Source: Ketobacter sp963922875 (GTDB taxonomy: Bacteria; Pseudomonadota; Gammaproteobacteria; Pseudomonadales; Ketobacteraceae). From it: a stretch of 64,000 bases of DNA. Of this stretch, positions 47,024 through 55,557 are shown one piece after another (within the stretch, counting starts at the first letter, position 1; every line of letters starts with the position of its first letter). The translations under genes were made by a program, and so were the position numbers. The stretch covers positions 124,001 to 188,000 of the forward strand of contig CAWUJH010000002.1 of the NCBI GenBank assembly GCA_963922875.1. Reading direction: 5' to 3'. The notes beneath the pieces were generated by a model. That model was not told the DNA's origin and did no database searches. It saw nothing but the letters and a program-made list of their open reading frames with translations.

Positions 47024-47578
47024 ATGCCAACCCAACCTTTCAATAGTCGTGTATATGTACCCGAAGGGATCGTTACGAATCGCCAAGGTGAAATACTCGA
47101 TTTGCGCGAACTTTCTCCATTCTTACGTACTTTGCTGGTAACCGATGGTACCGTAACCAAGAGTTTAGAAGCCTTTTTCTGGGAACCAATCAAAGTCATC
47201 ACTCAAGTCCAAAAACGCTTAGAGTTGGAGGAGCCTTGTCCGTTATTGAACGTGGCCGAAGGTGCTGATGTTATCCAGCGCGAAGTTTGCTTGCAGGGCT
47301 CGGCCAGCAACAATGTCTATGTCTACGCCTCATCAGTGATCTTGACGGCCGCTTTAAGTGAACAGCAGATTCAGTTAATGTTGGAAGGGGCAATTGGTAT
47401 AGGTGAACTGTTACGTGAACTGGGTCTTGAAACCTATCGCGAGATAGTAGATTTCGGTGAGTCTGCGGCGCTGGATGTCCCCTCAGGAAGTATTTATCGC
47501 ACGTATCTTATCCATATCGCAGGGCAGTCAGCGATGCAAATCACGGAACATTTCCCCCGTCATTTATACTCAGACTAA
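47024..47578 (+). CDS. Chorismate lyase-superfamily protein (DUF98-like)
   Basis: A 184-residue cytosolic protein. The block LSPFLRTLLVTDGTVTKSLEAFFWEPI resembles the DUF98/chorismate pyruvate-lyase family, to which UbiC and mycobacterial Rv2949c belong, and REVCLQG fits the second strand pair. It would cleave chorismate to 4-hydroxybenzoate if active, but no ubiA follows and key residues cannot be checked without an alignment. It starts 36 bases after tRNA-Glu and is probably read from the tRNA promoter or one within the tRNAs. Confidence 0.6.
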   Translation: MPTQPFNSRVYVPEGIVTNRQGEILDLRELSPFLRTLLVTDGTVTKSLEAFFWEPIKVITQVQKRLELEEPCPLLNVAEGADVIQREVCLQGSASNNVYVYASSVILTAALSEQQIQLMLEGAIGIGELLRELGLETYREIVDFGESAALDVPSGSIYRTYLIHIAGQSAMQITEHFPRHLYSD

Positions 47579-47677
47579 GGTGTTGCTATTCAGTGCTCTG
47601 TCTGGACTGCAGTCTGAAATTAAAACGCTATAATTAAAGAATGCGTGGTCAATCCCAAATGGAATGTGCTTATTATT

Positions 47678-49924
47678 ATGGAATCGAATGGCATCAGCCG
47701 CTTACAGAAAGATCGTAAAATTCTACGTAAAATTGATGCTGGATTGGCCTCTCAAAGCCGATTCATTATCCTGGCGAATACCCTATTTTATTTATTGATT
47801 ACTTATGTGGGTGGGTTCTACTTCCGTCACCCGGTTATGACTATGGGGTTGGGGGCAGGGTTGCTGGTGCTAGCTGGACTCAATCTACTGTTGACGTTGC
47901 GTTTTGAACCTATGTATGGTGCGGGGCCAGCCCGTTGGCGTTCACTGTTTTTATTCAATCAGATCGCGGTGGCTTTATTTATTGGTGCTTTTGCTGCTGC
48001 CATAATTTTGGTTGATGAACTGTCTATCACAGCATTTTTGGCGATCTTATACGTGGTTGGTTTTGCCTCGCTAAATAATGTTGAATGGTCACCTTATTTG
48101 AAGTGTAATATTGCACGTCATATTGCCACTTGTATCCCTTCCATTGCTGCCTGTGTTGTGATCGCTGATATAAACGGAGGCGTTATCGCACTGTTTTTGT
48201 TTATTGTGTGGATTCTTTTAATTCGTCAATCTCGCCTGATGTTTGCCCGTTATTGGCAGAATATTAAAGTGAATCATGAGCTTCAATACAAAGCGCGAGA
48301 TCTTGCCCAGGCGGTTAATCAGGCCAACGACGCCAGCCGATTTAAAAGCGAGTTTCTATCCAGTTTTACTCATGAAATTCGTACCCCAATGAATAATGTA
48401 TTGGGCGTTTTGGCATTGTTGGATGATACGGAACTTTCTCCTCAGCAGCGGGAGTTGCAAGAAGTGGCGGTTAATTCAGGTGAGGCGTTATTGAGTCTGA
48501 TTGAAGATATCATGGACTTCTCCAAAATTAACAGTGGTCAGATTCAGCTATTGGAAAATGTGTTTAATCTGAAACGATGCGTTGATCACGCGGTTGAACT
48601 CATGGGGCCGAGGGCTCATGACAAGGGTATCGAGTTAAGTTGTAATTATGGCTTGGAACTCCCCGTGCGAGTTAAAGGTGATGAAGGCCGCTTAGTGCAG
48701 TTGATTCATAATTTAGTGTCTAATGCGATTAAATACAGTGACGGTAACGATATTCTGGTTAAAGTTGATAGTATTAAATACTCGCAAAGAGAAGCGGAAA
48801 TCAAAGTTACGGTTAAGGACAATGGGAAGGGTGTTGACCCGGCGATTCAGAACCATATCTTTGATGCTTTTTCCAAACAGTCAAAAATTTCCCCAACCAA
48901 CGAAGTAGGGACAGGATTGGGGTTGGCGATTAGTCGAGGGTTGGCCAGGGTGATGGGAGGCGATGTAGGTTTTGTTTCACATCCTGGGCTGGGATCTGAA
49001 TTTTGGTTTACTGCCCGTTTGCATATTTCGACGCAACAGGCCCAAAAACAATCCAGGATGCAATCATTGGCCGATAAAAAGGCATTAATCATTGGAGCTG
49101 CTGGCAATATTGCGGAAAGTTTGGATCAATTTTTAGCAGAGTGGAATTTCAGTCTAGATCGTTGTTCGGAGGCAGATTTGCGCCAAAAAATTGCCCAGAA
49201 TGAAGAGTCCATAAAGCAGTACGATGTGGTGTTTATCAATCTACCCATTACCCAAAAGTTGAATGTGCAGGCACTGAGTCACCTGATCGATGTGGTGCAA
49301 CCTTGGGTGGGTAATATTATTGTGCTTTCATCCTTGGCACAAAGGGCGGATGCAATGCGCTTGGGAATTGAGGATAAACTCAGTACTTACTGGATGAGCA
49401 AGCCCGCAACCGGGGAAAAAGTGCAGCGCATTATTAGCAGTTTGTTTTCACTGCATCCCTTAGTGGAAATAGAGCATACGGTTCGTGGAGGTGAACAGGC
49501 CCATGACAGCGTTGCTGGAGTACAGGTATTATTAGTGGAGGATAATGCGGTCAACCAAATGGTGGCCAGAAGTATGTTAGCCAAGCTGGGTTATGGTGTA
49601 ACTTGTGCGTCCAATGGCAAAGAGGCCTTGGGGTTATTAGAAGAAAAGTCCTTTGATCTGATATTAATGGACTGTTTGATGCCTGTATTGGATGGTTACG
49701 AGACGACAATTGCTTGGCGACAAATGGAAGAAAGTGGTGATCATCATATACCCATTATCGCGATGACAGCCAGCGTGGTAGAGGGAGAGCAGCAACGTTG
49801 CCTGGTGGCTGGGATGGATGATTATCTTTCTAAACCGGTGAATCTTGAAGAACTCAATGCTAAGATTCGGCAGTGGTTAGGGGATGGGAAAGACCAAGCC
49901 AAGTCTGATCTTAAAACAGCATAG
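47678..49924 (+). CDS. Hybrid sensor histidine kinase with C-terminal receiver
   Basis: A 748-residue inner-membrane kinase. About six N-terminal TM helices (residues 30-200), HisKA with SSFTHEIRTPMNN (His about 232), HATPase with LVQLIHNLVSNAIKYS, DNGKGVD and GTGLGLAISRG, a degenerate receiver-like segment, then a receiver with LLVEDNAVNQ and LMDCLMPVLDGYE (Asp about 664) and the conserved Lys in DYLSKPVN. No HPt is present, so it should pass phosphate to a separate HPt. The start is uncertain: GTG at 47645 would add 11 residues. Signal unknown; an MASE-like membrane sensor is suggested. Confidence 0.9.
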   Translation: MESNGISRLQKDRKILRKIDAGLASQSRFIILANTLFYLLITYVGGFYFRHPVMTMGLGAGLLVLAGLNLLLTLRFEPMYGAGPARWRSLFLFNQIAVALFIGAFAAAIILVDELSITAFLAILYVVGFASLNNVEWSPYLKCNIARHIATCIPSIAACVVIADINGGVIALFLFIVWILLIRQSRLMFARYWQNIKVNHELQYKARDLAQAVNQANDASRFKSEFLSSFTHEIRTPMNNVLGVLALLDDTELSPQQRELQEVAVNSGEALLSLIEDIMDFSKINSGQIQLLENVFNLKRCVDHAVELMGPRAHDKGIELSCNYGLELPVRVKGDEGRLVQLIHNLVSNAIKYSDGNDILVKVDSIKYSQREAEIKVTVKDNGKGVDPAIQNHIFDAFSKQSKISPTNEVGTGLGLAISRGLARVMGGDVGFVSHPGLGSEFWFTARLHISTQQAQKQSRMQSLADKKALIIGAAGNIAESLDQFLAEWNFSLDRCSEADLRQKIAQNEESIKQYDVVFINLPITQKLNVQALSHLIDVVQPWVGNIIVLSSLAQRADAMRLGIEDKLSTYWMSKPATGEKVQRIISSLFSLHPLVEIEHTVRGGEQAHDSVAGVQVLLVEDNAVNQMVARSMLAKLGYGVTCASNGKEALGLLEEKSFDLILMDCLMPVLDGYETTIAWRQMEESGDHHIPIIAMTASVVEGEQQRCLVAGMDDYLSKPVNLEELNAKIRQWLGDGKDQAKSDLKTA

Positions 49925-49940
49925 TGATTGAGGTATTCCG

Positions 49941-50618
49941 ATGAAAGTCCTTCTTTTAGGGGCCACGGGGCTTGTAGGGGAGTATTGTTTAAAGTATTTG
50001 TTAGCGACTCCCGAGGTCTCTGAAATAATCGCGCCTTCGCGTCGAACCATCCCTCTAAAGAATCAAAAACTAACAAATGCATTGGTTGATTTTGATCGGC
50101 TCGACGAGTATTCGGAATTATTTGATGTGGATGCCATCCTGTGTTGCCTAGGAACGACCTTAAAGCAGGCAGGCAGTCGGAGAAACTTTAAGAAAGTTGA
50201 TTTTCAGTACTGTATGGACGCGGCTGAACTGGGTCGTTCAACCCATGTTAAAGCCTTTTTGTTAGTTTCAGCTGTTGGCGCCTCCGATCGCTCTCCCTGG
50301 TTTTATTCCAGGGTAAAAGGTCAGTTGGAGAGTCATTTGGTGGAGCTGGAATATCCTGTACTCTCTATTTATCGGCCTTCATTGTTGCTTGGGGAGCGAG
50401 AGAAACTTCGCTTGGGCGAGCAGGCAGCGGGCAAGTTATTTCCCTTGTTGTCACCCTTTTTGCGGGGGCCGTTAGCGCCCTATAAAGCCGTTTCAGGGGA
50501 TAAATTGGCGCAAGCCATGGTGAATGAATTGCTGGCAATGGAGTTACGAATGGATGTTGGTCCCAAGGTTAATCTGTATACTTATGATGAGATTGTTAAA
50601 CTTGCCAAAGCGACGTGA
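49941..50618 (+). CDS. NAD(P)-binding Rossmann-fold protein, YraR/HTATIP2-like
   Basis: A 225-residue atypical short-chain dehydrogenase. It begins with a Rossmann glycine motif LLLGATGLVGEY and has CCLGTTLKQAGSRRNFKKVD, FLLVSAVGA and FYSRVKGQLE (YxxxK), and ends IYRPSLLLGERE, all as in the YraR/HTATIP2 group. Substrate unknown. It lies 16 bases after the hybrid kinase gene; its stop is 14 bases before the preferred rraA start. Confidence 0.82.
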   Translation: MKVLLLGATGLVGEYCLKYLLATPEVSEIIAPSRRTIPLKNQKLTNALVDFDRLDEYSELFDVDAILCCLGTTLKQAGSRRNFKKVDFQYCMDAAELGRSTHVKAFLLVSAVGASDRSPWFYSRVKGQLESHLVELEYPVLSIYRPSLLLGEREKLRLGEQAAGKLFPLLSPFLRGPLAPYKAVSGDKLAQAMVNELLAMELRMDVGPKVNLYTYDEIVKLAKAT

Positions 50619-50632
50619 ATAGGAGTGTAGAA

Positions 50633-51133
50633 GTGACAGCTGTTATAGACATTGTTACGCCAGATTTATGTGATGCCTATCCGGATCAAGTGCAAATTGT
50701 AGAACCGTTGTTTAACAACTACGGTGGTCGACCCGCCTTCGGGGGAGAAATTATCACGGTTAAATGTCATGAAGATAATTCACTGGTGAAGGAGCATGTT
50801 TCAAATCCAGGTCACGGTCGAGTGATGGTGGTGGATGGTGGTGGGTCTTTGCGGTGCGCATTGTTGGGGGATATGCTGGCAGAGAAGGCCGCAGCTAATG
50901 GATGGGCTGGTTTAGTGATTTACGGTTGTATACGTGATGTTGACGAAATTCGTAAAACGGATCTTGGTGTGCAAGCCCTGCGGACTATTCCCATAAAAAG
51001 TAATCGCCAGGGGCGTGGAGACTTGAATATACCGGTTACCTTTGGTGGAGTGACTTTTAAGCCGGGAGAATTTGTTTATGCCGACAATAACGGCATTATC
51101 GTCTCAAGCATACCCTTAAGTATGCCCAGTTAA
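50633..51133 (+). CDS. rraA: RraA, regulator of ribonuclease E activity
   Basis: A 166-residue trimeric protein that binds RNase E and lowers mRNA turnover; some family members are 4-hydroxy-4-methyl-2-oxoglutarate aldolases. Motifs: DLCDAYPDQVQIVEPLFNNYGGR, GHGRVMVVDGGGSLRCALLGD, GLVIYGCIRDVDEI and YADNNGIIVS. GTG at 50633 has AGGAG 7 bases ahead; the GTG at 50615 overlaps the previous stop and lacks a site. Confidence 0.92.
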   Translation: MTAVIDIVTPDLCDAYPDQVQIVEPLFNNYGGRPAFGGEIITVKCHEDNSLVKEHVSNPGHGRVMVVDGGGSLRCALLGDMLAEKAAANGWAGLVIYGCIRDVDEIRKTDLGVQALRTIPIKSNRQGRGDLNIPVTFGGVTFKPGEFVYADNNGIIVSSIPLSMPS

Positions 51134-51150
51134 ATTTATCGCCTGTTTAG

Positions 51151-51192
51151 ATGGTAACTGCACCAGAGGTTTGCCACCGGTGCAGTTACCAT
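51151..51192. terminator. Strong hairpin between convergent rraA and mdh
   Basis: A perfect 14-base stem, ATGGTAACTGCACC (51151-51164) with GGTGCAGTTACCAT (51179-51192), with a 14-base loop that could add a GGT/ACC pair. It lies in the 75-base gap of a convergent pair, so it probably ends both transcripts despite lacking a T-run. Confidence 0.65.
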
Positions 51193-51208
51193 TTGGAGCA
51201 GAAGCTGA

Positions 51209-52189
51209 TTAAGGCAGCAAATGTGCTACAGCGTCGCGTTCTTCTTTGAGCTCAGTTTCGGTGGCCGTCATTTTTTCTTGGCTAAACTCAGTGATATCTA
51301 ATCCTTGAACGATTTCCCAGTCGCCATTTTTACAGACGCAAGGGAAAGAGTAGATCAATCCTTCAGCAATACCATAGCTGCCGTCGCTGTACACACCCAT
51401 ACTTACCCAATCGTTTTCTGCAGTGCCCAAGGCCCAATCTCGCATGTGGAAAATGGCGGCATTGGCAGCAGAAGCCGCACTTGATGCGCCTCGCGCCTTA
51501 ATGATTGCAGCGCCACGTTGCTGAACAACAGGAATGAACTCTTCCCGGTACCAGGATTGCTCCACTTGTCCTTCCGCACCAGCACCACTGATCAGGGCTT
51601 TGGATATGTCAGGATATTGAGTGGAGGAATGATTGCCCCAGATAGTCATTTTAGTTATGTCGTTGATGGAGCTGTTGGTTTTCTGTGCAAGCTGTGTCAG
51701 CGCTCGGTTATGGTCGAGTCGAGTCATTGCGGTGAATTGGCGCGGGTTAATATCAGGGGCATTGCGCTGCGCGATTAGAGCGTTAGTGTTGGCTGGATTG
51801 CCTACTACAAGAACCTTGATGTCACGGCTTGCATGCTCATTGATGGCCTTCCCTTGAACCGAAAAAATGGCCGCGTTGGCTTCTAGAAGATCTTTACGCT
51901 CCATGCCCGGTCCCCGTGGACGTGCTCCTACCAGCAAAGCATAATCGGCGTCTTTGTAGGCAACGTTAGGGTCATCAGTAGTAACTATACCTGACAACAA
52001 AGGAAATGCACAATCGTCCAATTCCATGGCTACACCTTTTAGTGCTTCCAAGGCCGGGGTAATTTCCAGCATTTGTAAGATTATGGGTTGGTCGGGGCCT
52101 AACATTTCACCCGCAGCAATTCGAAATAACAGCGAATAGCTAATTTGACCCGCTGCACCGGTTACGACTACTCGTACAGGTTGTTTCAT
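51209..52189 (-). CDS. mdh: Malate dehydrogenase (NAD-dependent)
   Basis: A 326-residue TCA-cycle enzyme that interconverts malate and oxaloacetate. It belongs to the cytosolic-type bacterial Mdh group: GAAGQISYSLLFRIAAGEMLG for NAD binding, LVVGNPANTNALI, MTRLDHNRAL and the catalytic IWGNHSSTQYPD. Length fits that group. ATG at 52189 has AGGAG 9 bases upstream. Pseudomonas species usually use a quinone-linked enzyme instead, so this helps place the organism outside that genus. Confidence 0.96.
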   Translation of the reverse strand: MKQPVRVVVTGAAGQISYSLLFRIAAGEMLGPDQPIILQMLEITPALEALKGVAMELDDCAFPLLSGIVTTDDPNVAYKDADYALLVGARPRGPGMERKDLLEANAAIFSVQGKAINEHASRDIKVLVVGNPANTNALIAQRNAPDINPRQFTAMTRLDHNRALTQLAQKTNSSINDITKMTIWGNHSSTQYPDISKALISGAGAEGQVEQSWYREEFIPVVQQRGAAIIKARGASSAASAANAAIFHMRDWALGTAENDWVSMGVYSDGSYGIAEGLIYSFPCVCKNGDWEIVQGLDITEFSQEKMTATETELKEERDAVAHLLP

Positions 52190-52304
52190 TGTTTCGATCT
52201 CCTGTCATCCAGTTAAAATACGGCACAATTCTATGCATCTGAGGACTTAAATACCATCAGATTTACAACTAATTCCGGTGTTTAAGGGTAGAACTGTCTA
52301 TGAT

Positions 52305-52613
52305 CTAGACGTCTTCGTCGATGTAAACGCCGCCACGGCGCATTGTAGCGGCGTTTGAGTTGCCAGCATTCTCAAGCATTTTACGAATTTCAGGGCGCAA
52401 GCGCTGCCTGGCATTACGGCGGGGGCCACGACGCCGATCTAATTTTACGGGGATCGAGGATTTACGGCGCTCGTTTACCACTCGCCTCTCGCCTTCATTT
52501 GGGCGGGTTCGCTTGTTGACCGGGACCGCTTTTTCAACGCCATGCACCCGCAGGGATCGATTCGACTTGAACCCTTCAATAGATCGGCGATGTATTCTCG
52601 GCATTAAAAGCAT
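52305..52613 (-). CDS. Small very basic hypothetical protein
   Basis: A 102-residue protein rich in Arg and Lys (for example KLDRRRGPRRNARQRLRPE) with an acidic last few residues (YIDEDV). It has no signal or membrane segment and I recognise no family. A second ATG at 52604 is equally possible; neither has a good ribosome site. The repeated DRR/ERR pattern recalls short stress- or ribosome-linked proteins, but function is unknown. The 217 bases from 52614 to 52830 hold no other gene. Confidence 0.5.
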   Translation of the reverse strand: MLLMPRIHRRSIEGFKSNRSLRVHGVEKAVPVNKRTRPNEGERRVVNERRKSSIPVKLDRRRGPRRNARQRLRPEIRKMLENAGNSNAATMRRGGVYIDEDV

Positions 52614-52830
52614 TGGTTTGCTCGTCTATAAGCACTACGTATAGTAAGTTATCGGCTACAGCAATAAAGACATTAATTTCAATAACTTGAATTTTGCTCA
52701 AAATGAGACTCAATTCCCATACTGAAATAATGTTTAATAGTTGCTTATGGATTTTGCAACGCCAATAATGGATTTTCAATCAAATGATCGTGGCTAATCG
52801 TAATACCTAATAGATATAGGGGGTGAGCTT

Positions 52831-53157
52831 ATGGAAAATCAACCAGTTAAAACATCAATTGAACAGAAGCTAGTGGCGACGTTGCGACCCGAATTTATGC
52901 AAGTGGTTAATGAAAGCCATATGCACAGTGTGCCGCCTAACTCAGAAACTCACTTTAAAGTGGTGCTAGTGGCCAGTGACTTTTCAGGACTAAGGAAGGT
53001 AGCGCGCCATCAAAAGGTTTACGGAATTCTAGCGGAAGAGATCGCTGGTCCGGTGCATGCTTTGGCACTGCATACCTACACCGAGGAAGAGTGGAACCAA
53101 AAGCAAAACACTGCTCCCAGTTCGCCACAGTGTCTCGGTGGTAGTAAGGCAAGCTAG
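52831..53157 (+). CDS. bolA: BolA family protein
   Basis: A 108-residue BolA-fold protein. SIEQKLVATLRPEFMQVVNESH, FKVVLVASDFSGLRKVARHQKVYGIL and HALALHTYTEEEW are the family pattern, including the conserved His region thought to bind Fe-S clusters with monothiol glutaredoxins. Length and the H-x-Y-T-x-x-E-W end match BolA itself rather than IbaG. Ribosome site GGGGGTGAG. It overlaps convergent ybaN by 4 bases at the stop codons. Confidence 0.93.
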   Translation: MENQPVKTSIEQKLVATLRPEFMQVVNESHMHSVPPNSETHFKVVLVASDFSGLRKVARHQKVYGILAEEIAGPVHALALHTYTEEEWNQKQNTAPSSPQCLGGSKAS

Positions 53158-53531
53158 GTGCCTCTGATTTCCACTTGAGCCGTGGGTAAGCGAAGAATGT
53201 AGAGCGTGACACCGCAGGCAATCAGTAACACTATGACCTTTGCAGGAAGGTACGGAATTAAAAAGATCGCTGAGCTTAATATAGAAAGCCATAGCACTGA
53301 AATAATGGCTTTTTTTGCCCGCATAGGGAGTCCAGCGCCACTTAGATATAAACGAAGATAGGGGCCAAGCAAGGGATGATTGAGTAACCAATGATGAAAC
53401 TGCGGGGAGCTCTTTGCAAAACAGCTGGCAGCCAGGAGTAGAAACGGTGTGGTTGGTAACAAGGGTAGTGCTATGCCGATCACACCTAGAAAGACCGCGA
53501 CACAACCCACTGTCATTAGAACATAACGCAT
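53154..53531 (-). CDS. ybaN: YbaN family inner-membrane protein (DUF454)
   Basis: A 125-residue protein with about three or four TM helices. The family signature is clear: FLGVIGIALPLLPTTPFLLLAASCFAKSSP followed by HHWLLNHPLLGPYL. Function unknown. The ATG at 53531 has AAGGA 10 bases upstream; a GTG at 53540 touches that site and is less likely. Confidence 0.9.
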   Translation of the reverse strand: MRYVLMTVGCVAVFLGVIGIALPLLPTTPFLLLAASCFAKSSPQFHHWLLNHPLLGPYLRLYLSGAGLPMRAKKAIISVLWLSILSSAIFLIPYLPAKVIVLLIACGVTLYILRLPTAQVEIRGT

Positions 53532-53565
53532 TGCGAACACATCCTTGTTTACTCGGAGAGAGTGC

Positions 53566-54516
53566 CTAGAATTGTAAAACTAAACCGGTTACAAGTCCCG
53601 AAGCTTTCCATGAGGCCTCATTCAATTGCCCGGTGGCTTCGGTTCCATCGGCAAAAAATACAGTATCTTTACCTTCTTGAGTTCTCCAATCTTCCTGGGT
53701 CCAGTTCAACCACAAGGACAGAAGGTCAGAAACCTGATAGCGATAGCTTACTTCTAAACCCATGCCTAAACCAAAAGCCGATTGTTCAAAGCTTTTGGGG
53801 TGGGCGAAGTCACTGCGTAAGTTCCAGTCTGCTTCGGAACTAAAGTTTAGAAAGTACTGTTTGAAAGTGAAGCCCAGGTGGTGGTTTGGCGTGGTGACAG
53901 CCCAATTTAACCCCATCCACATTCCTTGCCAAGTGGCATCGTATTCGCTATTTAGGGTGTTGCGGAATGGTCCTAGGTTATTGGGATTATACATATCCAC
54001 CACTTGTACACCGTCGGACATGCGCATTTGTTGTTGTTTGCGAAAATAGGCAATACTGGGTTGCAGTGTTTGATAGGTATTGATTCGAAATCGATAGCCG
54101 ACACCCAAGTCGAATTCTGACATTTCAGAGTTAGAGGCAGAGGCTGTGCTGCGGCTGTATTCTTGCGAACGATTGCTGGCCCCATAATCAGAGTCCTGCA
54201 CGGTGCCTTCAGTAGCTACACCACTTTTGTAAGAGAAAAAAATGTCGCTATTAGCCAAGTTACCCTGATTTATTTTGATCCGTGTAGCTACTTCATAGAC
54301 CCGGAAATTCACGTCTTTGTAAGTCAGCTCCGACAACACATTTGGACCATCTTTGCCGCCCGATATATGCCAGGCTAAGGTTCCCCTTTGATCACCTACG
54401 CCGCTGTTAACCACAACATCAAAAGCATTTCTGGCATTGGCATTTTGACCGCTTAATGTGGCCAGGATGGTTCCTGTGACTAACCAGGAAAAGTAAGAGA
54501 TTTTTGACGTTTTCAT
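53566..54516 (-). CDS. Outer-membrane beta-barrel protein, omptin-like
   Basis: A 316-residue protein with a signal peptide (MKTSKIS ... NANA) and alternating beta strands up to a terminal phenylalanine (LVLQF), as outer-membrane barrels have. The stretch SLWLNWTQEDWRTQEGKD with FFADGT and LNEASW recalls the last strands and loop of omptins, but I could not match the catalytic Asp/His pairs. A rightward frame on the opposite strand is a shadow. ATG 54516 begins the signal; upstream extension to 54576 does not look like a signal. Between 54577 and 54765 nothing is seen apart from promoter space. Confidence 0.72.
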   Translation of the reverse strand: MKTSKISYFSWLVTGTILATLSGQNANARNAFDVVVNSGVGDQRGTLAWHISGGKDGPNVLSELTYKDVNFRVYEVATRIKINQGNLANSDIFFSYKSGVATEGTVQDSDYGASNRSQEYSRSTASASNSEMSEFDLGVGYRFRINTYQTLQPSIAYFRKQQQMRMSDGVQVVDMYNPNNLGPFRNTLNSEYDATWQGMWMGLNWAVTTPNHHLGFTFKQYFLNFSSEADWNLRSDFAHPKSFEQSAFGLGMGLEVSYRYQVSDLLSLWLNWTQEDWRTQEGKDTVFFADGTEATGQLNEASWKASGLVTGLVLQF

Positions 54517-54765
54517 GTGCTTTTTATCCAACAAAACAGCATGTTGATGGGGGGTAAATAAGGCTCGTTGATACAAGCTTAGAAGAAAAAAAAGGGCTGT
54601 TTTGCGCTGTGAAGGCCTTAGCTATTGAAAGCGTCAATGAATCAAGTCACTAAAGAGCGAAATATTTTTTTTGCAAATGTTCGTCAAAAAAATGGCAATA
54701 GCAGAGGGTTTTGGTAGCATCTAACAGGGTTTTAGTCAGCACTACTTTCAGAATGAGAGACAATA

Positions 54766-55437
54766 ATGCGCGAAGAAGGTGACCTTCGATACCAGTTGCA
54801 GTATGCAAAACGAAAAACCATTGGCATTTATGTAGAGCCAAATATGACAGTTAAAGTTAAAGCTCCTTATTTTGTTTCAAGGCTGGAAGTTCATCGATTT
54901 GTTCAGGAGAAACAATCTTGGATCGAGAGGCAATTGGAAAAATATGCGGAACAACCACAGAAAATTGAGCCGCGCTTTGAGTGGGGGGGCAGCATCCATG
55001 TTTTAGGAACACCTAAAGTATTTCATTGTCATCAAGAAACTGAGGTTGATATTGTTATTCGGGGCAATCCGTCAGACCCGCCAGTGCATATTCAGCAACG
55101 TTTGGATCATTGGTTCAAGCAAGAGTCGCTCAAGGTCTTTACTGCGCGTCATGATTATTGGCGAATTCAATTGGCTGCTATGAAATTACCTGCCTCGAGA
55201 ATAAAAGTGAGGCGAATGAAGCGACGTTGGGGCAGCTGTCGCCAATCTGGGGATATTACCTTGAACAGCCAGTTATTGAAGTATCCAGTTGACTGTATAG
55301 ACGCTGTAGTTGTGCACGAGTTGTGCCACTTAATAGAGTTCAACCATAGCCCCCGATTCTATCGGCTGATGGATGTTGCATTGCCACACTGGAAGCGGCT
55401 AGATGACTCACTTAACGATCTAAGTCTACGTTACTGA
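54766..55437 (+). CDS. YgjP-like M48-type metallohydrolase
   Basis: A 223-residue cytosolic protein of the YgjP/DUF45 (WLM-related) group. The zinc site is VVHELCHLIEFNHSPRFY, an HExxH with a third ligand His nearby, and it is preceded by RRMKRRWGSCRQSGDITLN, a hallmark of the family. The N-terminal domain resembles RYQLQYAKRKTIGIYV. Role uncertain (phosphatase or protease activity is reported for relatives). It is single, with ATG at 54766. Confidence 0.9.
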   Translation: MREEGDLRYQLQYAKRKTIGIYVEPNMTVKVKAPYFVSRLEVHRFVQEKQSWIERQLEKYAEQPQKIEPRFEWGGSIHVLGTPKVFHCHQETEVDIVIRGNPSDPPVHIQQRLDHWFKQESLKVFTARHDYWRIQLAAMKLPASRIKVRRMKRRWGSCRQSGDITLNSQLLKYPVDCIDAVVVHELCHLIEFNHSPRFYRLMDVALPHWKRLDDSLNDLSLRY

Positions 55438-55557
55438 GTTTGTTGGAGGCTTTGGGCTACATTAATCCCTAGTGAAATTAACTTTGCCCCCAACAAGACG
55501 CATTATTTTTGTCTATTCTCTAAGTAATGTCCCCCAAAATGAGTTTGTTATAAATGC

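Noticed and set aside
52360..52644. Rightward frame opposite the basic hypothetical protein
   Set aside because: It is equally Arg/Ser-rich by base composition, and has no ribosome site; the leftward frame is only slightly better, so it is the one listed, with low confidence.
53762..54049. Rightward frames opposite the omptin-like gene
   Set aside because: The leftward frame has a signal peptide and beta-barrel pattern; these are chance antisense frames.
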